This document shows, piece after piece, positions 1-6,085 of a DNA stretch of 7,572 bases. Location of the stretch: positions 1 to 7,572 of the forward strand of contig JACMRP010000062.1 in the NCBI GenBank assembly GCA_014376325.1, read 5' to 3'. The DNA is from Pseudobdellovibrionaceae bacterium. Lineage in GTDB: Bacteria; Bdellovibrionota; Bdellovibrionia; Bdellovibrionales; Bdellovibrionaceae. Below the pieces are notes generated by a model. It was not told the DNA's origin, made no database searches, and saw nothing but the letters and a program-made list of their open reading frames with translations. Both the position numbers and the translations under genes were made by a program. The first letter of the stretch is position 1, and each line of letters begins with the position of its first letter.

Positions 1-96
1 CGCAATGTGGCTAACGCAAACGAATTCTGTAAGCAGAACGATTGTAAGAAAGCGCAAAGGGTTATCATCCGATTCAATGTGGATCAAAAGAAGTAA
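1..96 (+). CDS. C-terminal end of an unidentified protein, possibly OmpA/MotB-like (5' truncated)
   Basis: Frame 1 is open from the first base and ends in TAA at 94-96, giving 31 residues of a gene that begins outside the window. The visible tail has two cysteines five residues apart (C10 and C15) followed by an Arg-Val-Ile-Ile-Arg-Phe strand. The end of an OmpA/MotB-type peptidoglycan-binding domain often looks like this: a cysteine pair, then a basic 'RRVxIxF'-like last strand. The match is short and weak. Context helps, because the next gene, 12 bases downstream, is a TolQ/MotA-like channel subunit and such subunits are usually paired with a MotB/TolR or OmpA-like partner. That the fragment is coding is fairly safe; the family is inference. 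Confidence 0.6.
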   Translation, partial: RNVANANEFCKQNDCKKAQRVIIRFNVDQKK

Positions 97-98
97 AA

Positions 99-102
99 GA
101 GG
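99..102 (+). promoter_or_regulatory. Shine-Dalgarno for the TolQ/MotA-like gene
   Basis: GAGG lies six bases before the GTG codon at 109-111 and just after the upstream stop at 94-96. It supports GTG as the start and implies co-translation with the preceding gene. Confidence 0.6.
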
Positions 103-108
103 TGCGTT

Positions 109-1041
109 GTGACAAGTAAGACACTAGCAGAATATTTTATCATCTGCCTACCGTACGCGATGGCGGTTATATTCGTCTGCGGAGTATTCCTCCGTGCGAT
201 GGTATATTATACGGTTCGTCGTCACGAATGGTTTGCTCGCGAGTTTGAAAAACGCGTCAACCGTTACATGGAAACCGAAATCCCTGGCGAGCAGCCAACG
301 GGCGTTTCGTTCTTCGTGCTTTCTAAGCGCATGCTGGAAAGAACCTACTACGAAATTTTCGAAATTCGTGACCGTATGAAACGCCGTCGTCCGGACATGG
401 TCATGAGCTGGAGCGATCGTATTTTCTTGGTAAAACAAGGATGCGCTTGGCTCGTAAAAGATATTTTGAAGCAACTGAAGTTTCTTAAGTGGACCGAAGA
501 AACTCCAAAATTATTGAACATCACTCGCGCGACGTTCAACCACAATCCATGTTTCAATCGCGTGTTCGGTATTTTCCCGATGGCTGGCCTAAATGACGTT
601 ATTTCGTTATTCCCGGGTTTGTTCGTCGTGACCGGTATCTTGGGAACCTTTATCGGTATCTCGGGTGGTCTCGGTGATTTGGGCGGTATGAATCTGCAAG
701 ATTTGGAAACGACCAAGAACGTAATGGATAAATTCCTTCATGAGATTTCTTTCGCGATGAAGTCTTCGATCGTTGGTATCGTGTTCTCTTTATTGAGTCA
801 CGTGATCAACACGATGATGTCACCGGAACGTTCGTACGTTTCTATGATTGATCGTTTTGAAAGTGCGTTAGATCTTTTGTGGTATCGCAGCGACAGCAAT
901 GCTTATCCACGTGAAGAACACGAATTTGACGAACACAAAGATGCCGTGGACGCATTAGCTGCGGACGCACTGAACAAAGAACTGGGCAAAGCAAATCGCA
1001 CCCGGGACCTTGCAGAAGTTCGAAAATCGAAAGCGTCATAG
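109..1041 (+). CDS. MotA/TolQ/ExbB-family proton channel protein
   Basis: This 310-residue inner-membrane protein is probably the channel subunit of a proton-driven motor, which would use ion flow to drive work in the envelope through a MotB/TolR-like partner. Three hydrophobic segments are visible: about residues 9-32, 165-188 and 213-236. This is the TolQ/ExbB layout of one early helix, a large cytoplasmic loop (about 130 residues) and a helix pair. The second helix carries the family signature Pro-Gly-Leu-Phe...Gly-Ile-Leu-Gly-Thr-Phe-Ile-Gly-Ile (169-184), with T180 aligned to the TolQ/ExbB channel threonine. The third begins Ala-Met-Lys-Ser-Ser-Ile-Val-Gly-Ile (216-224), where S219/S220 replace the usual small hydroxyl residue. 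The loop is rich in Arg and aromatic residues, and the tail from about 262 is acidic and polar. The GTG start is chosen for its Shine-Dalgarno. A close TolQ, ExbB or MotA orthologue cannot be picked by eye; it could equally be an AglR-like gliding-motor subunit. Confidence 0.85.
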   Translation: MTSKTLAEYFIICLPYAMAVIFVCGVFLRAMVYYTVRRHEWFAREFEKRVNRYMETEIPGEQPTGVSFFVLSKRMLERTYYEIFEIRDRMKRRRPDMVMSWSDRIFLVKQGCAWLVKDILKQLKFLKWTEETPKLLNITRATFNHNPCFNRVFGIFPMAGLNDVISLFPGLFVVTGILGTFIGISGGLGDLGGMNLQDLETTKNVMDKFLHEISFAMKSSIVGIVFSLLSHVINTMMSPERSYVSMIDRFESALDLLWYRSDSNAYPREEHEFDEHKDAVDALAADALNKELGKANRTRDLAEVRKSKAS

Positions 1042-1091
1042 TTTAGTATTTAATTTAGTAAATTTTTAAGGATCCCGAGGGGATTACGAAG
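1042..1091 (+). other. AT-rich intergenic gap with a short direct repeat and A/T dyad
   Basis: This 50-base gap separates the channel gene from the FHA gene and is far more AT-rich than its neighbours. TTTAGTA occurs at 1042-1048 and again at 1054-1060, twelve bases apart. AATTT (1052-1056) can pair with AAATT (1060-1064). No convincing -35/-10 pair is visible, so an internal promoter is possible but unproven. The right end carries two purine tracts, AAGGA (1068-1072) and GAGGGGA (1077-1083). Confidence 0.4.
1077..1083 (+). promoter_or_regulatory. Shine-Dalgarno that sets the FHA protein start
   Basis: GAGGGGA sits eight bases before ATG at 1092. It favours this start over a second in-frame ATG at 1146, which also has a reasonable AAAGGA seven bases upstream. 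Starting at 1146 would remove the first beta strand of the FHA domain, so 1092 is preferred. Confidence 0.6.
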
Positions 1092-3566
1092 ATGTTGAAG
1101 ACTCTGTGCAAGTACACAGTAACGGTCCAGAGAAAGGACCAAATAATGACCAAGATCGTGAACGAAGATTCGTTCACGATTGGTCGTTCTGTGGATTGTG
1201 CGATCTCTTTAACCGAAGATAGCATCAGTCGGGTTCATTTGACCGTTTATCGCCGTCAAGACCAAGTTTGGATCGAAGACAAGGGTTCTTCGAATGGAAC
1301 TTTTGTGAACGGGGCAAGAATCGCCAATAATACTTTGGTGAACGTGCTGCCTGCCGACAAGATTCGCATTGGCAAATCAGACTATATCGTAAGTCTAAAT
1401 CTAGACTTAAAAGACGAAGAGGTTTCCGACATCATGAAGGCGGAATCCACCGAATTCATGCAGCATCCACTGGTTGCTGAAAAATTGGTGGCCCGCAAAA
1501 TCGAAAAGCCAGATATAGATAAAAAAATTGAGCAGCAAAATTTTGAAAAGAGCGGCATTCTAAAGGCTCCGGAAAGAATCATCGCGACCGTTGATAAGTC
1601 AGCTGATCGAACTTCAATGCGTCTAGAGAAAAGCGTCGCCGAAGCGCTTGTGCCAAAGATCGAGTTAAAACTGGATCTAAAAGCCCCGCTAGCTCCGCGC
1701 AACGAACACAAAGAATCGGCTCCGGTTGACGAAGCAAAAAAGGTTGCAGAGACGGCTCGCCTAGCTGCCTTAAAGAATGAAGCTGAGCGATTAGTTCACG
1801 AAGCTCACAAAAAGTCGGCCCAGATTATCTATCAAGGTGAAATGCAGGCCGAAAAGCGCGTTCAAGCTATTTATACTCAAGCCCAAGACCGTCAGGCAGA
1901 GGCCGACGTCTATTATCAAGAAAAGATTTCGGCAGCGCACAAAGAAGCGGATGCCGTCATCATTAATTTTCAATCTATGGGGCAAGAGTTAATCACGCAG
2001 GCCCGTCACATGGCGCAAGAGCTACGCGACGAGGTCGACTTGTACGTCGACAATATGCGCGAAAAGACCCGACGTGAAGTGGATCACATTATCGCGAACG
2101 CGCGTCATGAAGCAGAGACAGTCAAGAAAGAGGCTTTCGAAAAGGCAATTAATAAGGCCGAACTCGAAGCGGCGGATTACGTTGCTAGTTCTAAGGCAGA
2201 AGCTGCAGACTTACTGGGCTTTGCAAAAATGCAGTCGGAAGAGTTATTAGAAAAAGCACGTGTTGAAATTGAAAAAGACCTTAAGGACCTGCGTTCACAG
2301 ATCGATGCGAAGCAGAAGCACGTTCAAGACTTAAAACGCGAAGAAGAAGAATTCCAGATCAGGTCCCAAGGCGAACTGGAGGATCACGATGCGCGAATGA
2401 CGAATTTGTCGAGCACTTTTAAAACTTTGCAGGATGAACTTATCGTTGCGCAAAAAGATCTTGCCGGAATACGGGCACAAGAATCTACTTCTCATGAAGA
2501 AATTAAGCGGCAAGAACAGATGGGCGAAAATCTTAAAAAAGCCAATCAGTTGCTTCTGCAAGAGCGCAGCGCCCTTGAATCAAAATTAAAAGAGCTTCAG
2601 GGTCAAATGGGACATTTCTCTTTGGACATCCAAGCCACTGAAGAAAAACGCCGGCAAATGGAACAAGATATCCATCAGCAAAAGGCACAGCTTAAAGACC
2701 GCTTAGAACGCGATCGTATGCAGATTATCAAGGATTCCGAAGAGCGTGTGAACGAAGCGCAGCTTGATATGGGTAAACGTTTGCAAAAGTTAGAGCGGGA
2801 ACTTTTTGACGAAATCGTAAGTCGCAAGGACAAACTCGTAAAAGAAATCATCGTGATCGTCGAAACCCGCATCGCGAAGGTTCTTGAGCCGGCGAAATGG
2901 GATCAGGTATCCAGCGTGATCTTTGACGGAGTCCAAGCCGCGATCGAAGGGCGTGCGGTATCCTTTACGGATGTCGGTGCGAAGCCTAAACATTCGCAAT
3001 CGCTCGAGCGTAAAAAGAAAAAGGAACATATGCGTTGGCTCGCGACCGGTTTGGTCTGCGGTCTGGCACTGACTTTCGGTTCTTTAAAGATCCAGTCGAT
3101 CATGAACCAGGATAAAAATCCAATGCGGACGATCGCGAATGAAGACGCTCGTCGAAGACAAGAAGAATTGGACAAGCGTAAGTTTAACCCAGTTCAGACA
3201 CCGGAACTGAAAGACAGCTACACCGAAGCGGTCATTTACACAAAAGACTTCGTGGATAGTTTCCAAGAGACCGAGTTCCAAAAGAAACTCTACAAAGCGG
3301 CCTCTGCGTACTTGCTAAAAACTTGGCGCGTGGATGAAGACAAATCTATCCAAGTGCTGTCTATGTCGAGTGCCCTGGTCAAAGAGTTGAATGAAAAACG
3401 CCAGACGATTCATCCTGACTTCGTTAAAGACGGCATTCAAAAAATGCACGCTCTAGAAAAACAGAGCATGGAGAGAATGAAAAACGTTCTAGGGTCTGAA
3501 GTTCGTCTGGAATCTTACCGTCGATTCGAACGCAAGTTCTACGAGACCGAAATCCTGAAGCGCTAA
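1092..3566 (+). CDS. FHA-domain, long coiled-coil, single-pass membrane protein
   Basis: This 824-residue protein has four visible parts. (1) An FHA domain, about residues 7-102, has an intact phosphothreonine-binding signature: Gly31-Arg32-Ser33, Ser46-Arg-Val-His49, Gly65-Ser-Ser-Asn-Gly-Thr70 and Asn73-Gly74. (2) A charged linker to about 214 leads into a coiled coil to about 575; residues 221-396 form regular 11-residue repeats, followed by more heptad-like Glu/Lys/Gln-rich sequence, then a helical, more globular stretch to about 625. (3) A Lys-rich stop (641-644) precedes one hydrophobic helix at about 648-665. (4) A polar, mostly helical tail (666-824) follows. FHA domains are cytoplasmic, so the tail should be periplasmic. 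The FHA-plus-membrane-helix plan recalls GltG-type proteins of Myxococcus gliding machinery, but no closer identity is claimed. It lies 50 bases after the TolQ/MotA-like gene on the same strand, so it probably serves the same complex and may recognise a phosphorylated partner. No Ser/Thr kinase is in view. Confidence 0.9.
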   Translation: MLKTLCKYTVTVQRKDQIMTKIVNEDSFTIGRSVDCAISLTEDSISRVHLTVYRRQDQVWIEDKGSSNGTFVNGARIANNTLVNVLPADKIRIGKSDYIVSLNLDLKDEEVSDIMKAESTEFMQHPLVAEKLVARKIEKPDIDKKIEQQNFEKSGILKAPERIIATVDKSADRTSMRLEKSVAEALVPKIELKLDLKAPLAPRNEHKESAPVDEAKKVAETARLAALKNEAERLVHEAHKKSAQIIYQGEMQAEKRVQAIYTQAQDRQAEADVYYQEKISAAHKEADAVIINFQSMGQELITQARHMAQELRDEVDLYVDNMREKTRREVDHIIANARHEAETVKKEAFEKAINKAELEAADYVASSKAEAADLLGFAKMQSEELLEKARVEIEKDLKDLRSQIDAKQKHVQDLKREEEEFQIRSQGELEDHDARMTNLSSTFKTLQDELIVAQKDLAGIRAQESTSHEEIKRQEQMGENLKKANQLLLQERSALESKLKELQGQMGHFSLDIQATEEKRRQMEQDIHQQKAQLKDRLERDRMQIIKDSEERVNEAQLDMGKRLQKLERELFDEIVSRKDKLVKEIIVIVETRIAKVLEPAKWDQVSSVIFDGVQAAIEGRAVSFTDVGAKPKHSQSLERKKKKEHMRWLATGLVCGLALTFGSLKIQSIMNQDKNPMRTIANEDARRRQEELDKRKFNPVQTPELKDSYTEAVIYTKDFVDSFQETEFQKKLYKAASAYLLKTWRVDEDKSIQVLSMSSALVKELNEKRQTIHPDFVKDGIQKMHALEKQSMERMKNVLGSEVRLESYRRFERKFYETEILKR

Positions 3567-3575
3567 TCACACCGA

Positions 3576-4349
3576 CTATTTTCTGAGGCTGTTATATTCT
3601 TGAAGTTTCCGGATGCTTTGTTGAAGTACGGTTTCCAGAATGATCAGTTCTTTTTTAGTCGGGGTGTTCTGTAAGAGCATCCGTCGAAGGACCGTGTAGA
3701 CGTTGATTTTCTTTTTTGATAAGTCGAAGCCCATTTCTTGAAGCCAAGTCTTTAACGTCAAATCCGGGTTGATGCCTTCGATTCCCTGTGGCGCGCGTCG
3801 GTCTTCGCTACCACCGTCTAGTTGCGTTCTGTTGCCGCCCCACGCTTTACGAAGCGAGAACATGGTCAATAAGGTTGCCTGCGATAAGTTCAGGCTCCAG
3901 TTGTCCCCGTAGGTCGGAATGCACGCGCAGAAGTTCGCGACTTCTAAATCTTCGCCGCTAAGACCCCAGTCTTCTGGACCGAATATAAGGTGGACTACGT
4001 AGGGGATTTCGTTGTCGCGCTGGAACTGCGGAGATTTTTCTTTTATATCTTGCAAAACATCGTCGAGGTCTCGGACCTGGCGTCCTTTGCCGTCACGGGC
4101 GGTCATGCAAATCTTGATGCTTTCGGGCTCTGCCGCTAAAAACTCTGGCCAGCCATTGTAAGTCACCCGGTTCTGCAATCCCGTTTGTCCGGTCGCCGCT
4201 GCCTGTTGAGCTTCGTAAGTAAGTTCGCATTTGGGATCGACCAGGATTAGCTTTTCGCAGCCCATGTTGCTCATGGCTCGGGAAGTGGCTCCGACATTGC
4301 GTTCGTAAATACTGCGAACTAGAACAATGCGAATTTCAAAGCTGCGCAT
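3576..4349 (-). CDS. trmJ: SpoU/TrmH-superfamily RNA methyltransferase, TrmJ-like
   Basis: This is a 257-residue SPOUT-fold enzyme expected to transfer a methyl group from S-adenosylmethionine to a ribose 2'-hydroxyl, most likely at position 32 of the tRNA anticodon loop as TrmJ does. All three SpoU motifs are visible: motif 1 Asn18-Val-Gly-Ala-Thr-Ser-Arg24 with Ala-Met-Ser-Asn-Met-Gly after it, motif 2 Phe-Gly-Pro-Glu-Asp-Trp-Gly-Leu (123-130), and motif 3 Ser-Leu-Asn-Leu-Ser-Gln-Ala (152-158). The N-terminus Ile-Arg-Ile-Val-Leu-Val (6-11), Ala-Arg in the middle (84-85) and a C-terminal helical extension of about 85 residues match TrmJ (E. coli TrmJ is about 246 residues) better than the shorter TrmL. 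The start overlaps the end of the upstream hydroxylase gene by 14 bases; GGAA six bases upstream is a weak Shine-Dalgarno, so coupling is likely. Family assignment is strong; the exact target nucleotide is inference. Confidence 0.88.
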   Translation of the reverse strand: MRSFEIRIVLVRSIYERNVGATSRAMSNMGCEKLILVDPKCELTYEAQQAAATGQTGLQNRVTYNGWPEFLAAEPESIKICMTARDGKGRQVRDLDDVLQDIKEKSPQFQRDNEIPYVVHLIFGPEDWGLSGEDLEVANFCACIPTYGDNWSLNLSQATLLTMFSLRKAWGGNRTQLDGGSEDRRAPQGIEGINPDLTLKTWLQEMGFDLSKKKINVYTVLRRMLLQNTPTKKELIILETVLQQSIRKLQEYNSLRK

Positions 4350-6075
4350 GGTTGATTCCGTCTTGAATCATCGAAGCGACTTTTTCATTGGTCTTAGAAA
4401 GTTCATTTAATTTTGCAGTGACCGTCTTTAAAGACTCGGCGTCGGGTGCAAGATTTTTTAAAAGTTCAAATATTTCAAGTCGTAAAAGCCAATCGTTTTC
4501 GAAATTTTTGTCGTGAATTTGCACGACGGATTCCAATGATTGAACGAGCTCTTCCCCACGAAGATCCCGTTCGCGAAGTTCCCGCACTTTTGCGTATTGC
4601 GAATGAAAAAGTTTTTCTTTTTCACTGTACGCGCGTTGCGGTACTCGGGCAGCAACGAAATCTTCTGTGTCACCATAGTTAAACCGATCGGCGGGCCCGC
4701 CAAACACCGAAGGCACGCTAGACCCAATGGCCATATCGTAAGTTCCCCAGCTTGGATCAAATAAAACTTTTCCGTGGTAGGTCGCCGTCGCTTCGGTCAA
4801 AGAAAGTAAGATTGTCTTTTGTTCTTGCTCCACCCGGCCGTTGAACAGGCCGGTAACGACAACACCGCTAGTAAATTCAAGTTTCATCGTTTTGCCTGGA
4901 GCTGCACTTAACTTATCCCACTGACTGTCAGACAATTTGGATGGGCAAATAGACGGGAACATCTTTAACTTGCCGATCGGGGTCCCGAAACCTTCAAAGT
5001 GATATTCGATCCCATGCCCTTGAAGTTCGTGATCCGCGAAGGACAACTGCGATGGTCCTTTGAATTTTAGGTAAGCAATTTCTTGGGACGGGTGCGGGGG
5101 AGTCAGAACTTCCGCCAAAATTCCTGATATTTGGATACCGGAATTCAGCTGCACAGTATTTACAGATTCCGCCTGAATAATTTTTTGCAGTGAAGAAAGG
5201 CCACCTTTTCGGAAAGCCATCTGATCGGCCATCTCCTTTAAAACTTTCGGGAGCGACTTAAAATCGGGCGTTACAAAAAGCTGCGGTTGCGGTTCGGTGA
5301 TATCGTAGCCGTGCCGAATACAATCAACGGTTAACGGAATCTTCTTCACCTTGTCGCTAAGACAAAACTTCGCCTCACCGACAGAGGACAGCAGTCCGGC
5401 GCCGAAAAGTTTTGGATTTTTTAAATCTCCGATTAAGCCGTATTCCGCAGTCCACCAATTCATACGTCCAAGTTCGGAGGCTTCAGAAATGTGACCCATC
5501 GATTTGGTAACTTTATCTAATCGTGATTCTGCGGCTGCAATTTTTTCGGCTGTCGAATCAGAGGCTTCTTTAAGGTCAGAAAGGTCACGAATCGCTTCGT
5601 ACATTTCGATGTCTTCTTTGCTGATGATCGCCTTTTTCGCAATCTGGGCGTATTGACGAAGGTATTCGGCAAATTCGGGTTGAGTCAAAATGGGCGCGTG
5701 TCCTGCCGCTTCGTGAACGATATCGGGCGCGGGAGTGTAAAGTAAATGATCCAACGTGCGCATGTCGGAGGCGATGGGCAAGACGCCTAAGGATTGTAAC
5801 TCCATAAAAGCCGCGGGTGGAATAAAACCACTGACCGGGATCGCGCGCCAGCCGAACTCTTTCAGTTTTGCGCTGATGTCTTCGATACGCGGAATCGTGT
5901 CGATGGAAATTCCGGTTTTTTCTAAGCCTTCGACGTAACTTTCATGCGCGTGTACGGAAAGAAATGCCTTTAGCTGACGAAGTATATAGCGCCAAGAGGC
6001 TTGCTCTACGGGAGTGTATTTTTTGTAGTTTTGTTCAACCACGTATTTTTGCAAATGCTTCGGAAGTGATTCCAT
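4336..6075 (-). CDS. Biopterin-dependent aromatic amino acid hydroxylase (phenylalanine 4-monooxygenase-like), long form
   Basis: This 579-residue enzyme probably hydroxylates phenylalanine to tyrosine using non-haem iron, oxygen and a tetrahydropterin. The catalytic domain occupies about residues 20-290. Iron ligands are visible as His121-Glu-Ala-Ala-Gly-His126 (compare HExxGH in PhhA/PheH) and Glu211 in Thr-Ala-Glu-Tyr-Gly-Leu. Further family matches are Phe-Gly-Ala-Gly-Leu-Leu-Ser-Ser (224-231) and Gln-Pro-Gln-Leu-Phe-Val (263-268). Two features differ from the roughly 260-residue bacterial PhhA: an extra, largely helical charged stretch at about 150-203 between the second His and the Glu, and about 290 further residues, first beta-like (about 305-450), then helical (484-579). 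No N-terminal ACT regulatory domain is seen. As recalled, roughly 580-residue hydroxylases of this type also occur in Bacteroidetes. The start uses AGGGA five bases upstream, overlapping the hldD stop. Tyrosine or tryptophan as substrate cannot be excluded. Confidence 0.88.
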   Translation of the reverse strand: MESLPKHLQKYVVEQNYKKYTPVEQASWRYILRQLKAFLSVHAHESYVEGLEKTGISIDTIPRIEDISAKLKEFGWRAIPVSGFIPPAAFMELQSLGVLPIASDMRTLDHLLYTPAPDIVHEAAGHAPILTQPEFAEYLRQYAQIAKKAIISKEDIEMYEAIRDLSDLKEASDSTAEKIAAAESRLDKVTKSMGHISEASELGRMNWWTAEYGLIGDLKNPKLFGAGLLSSVGEAKFCLSDKVKKIPLTVDCIRHGYDITEPQPQLFVTPDFKSLPKVLKEMADQMAFRKGGLSSLQKIIQAESVNTVQLNSGIQISGILAEVLTPPHPSQEIAYLKFKGPSQLSFADHELQGHGIEYHFEGFGTPIGKLKMFPSICPSKLSDSQWDKLSAAPGKTMKLEFTSGVVVTGLFNGRVEQEQKTILLSLTEATATYHGKVLFDPSWGTYDMAIGSSVPSVFGGPADRFNYGDTEDFVAARVPQRAYSEKEKLFHSQYAKVRELRERDLRGEELVQSLESVVQIHDKNFENDWLLRLEIFELLKNLAPDAESLKTVTAKLNELSKTNEKVASMIQDGINHAQL

Positions 6076-6080
6076 GGTTT

Positions 6081-6085
6081 TCCCT
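6081..6085 (-). promoter_or_regulatory. Shine-Dalgarno of the hydroxylase gene, overlapping the hldD stop
   Basis: On the minus strand AGGGA includes the last two bases of the hldD TAG stop (6084-6086) and lies five bases before the ATG at 6075. This arrangement points to co-translation of the two genes from one mRNA. Confidence 0.6.

Noticed and set aside
348..716. Minus-strand open frame of 122 codons inside the channel gene
   Set aside because: It lies wholly within a well-supported plus-strand gene with conserved TolQ-like motifs; its translation is rich in Arg, Pro and Ser without family resemblance, typical of an opposite-strand shadow.
1..1041. Zorya-type defence module (ZorA/ZorB) suggested by a channel protein next to a possible OmpA-like protein
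   Set aside because: The order is reversed from zorAB, the channel protein lacks the long helical ZorA tail, and neither a ZorC/ZorD helicase nor ZorE nuclease is present.
1752..2279. DNA-level tandem repeat in the FHA gene
   Set aside because: The 11-residue pattern exists only at protein level; the 33-base units are not similar in nucleotide sequence.
2790..3281. Three minus-strand frames of 65-90 codons under the end of the FHA gene
   Set aside because: They overlap each other and the coding strand, and their Phe/Leu/Arg-rich translations are what the antisense of a Lys/Glu-rich gene produces.
4458..4764. Open frames of 74-100 codons on both strands inside the hydroxylase gene
   Set aside because: They are out of frame with the hydroxylase, which runs unbroken through the region, and show no Shine-Dalgarno or recognisable protein features.
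4336..6075. Hydroxylase gene as a fusion or frameshift of two separate genes because of its double length
   Set aside because: The frame is continuous with no internal Shine-Dalgarno plus start at the domain border, and long-form hydroxylases of similar size are known elsewhere.
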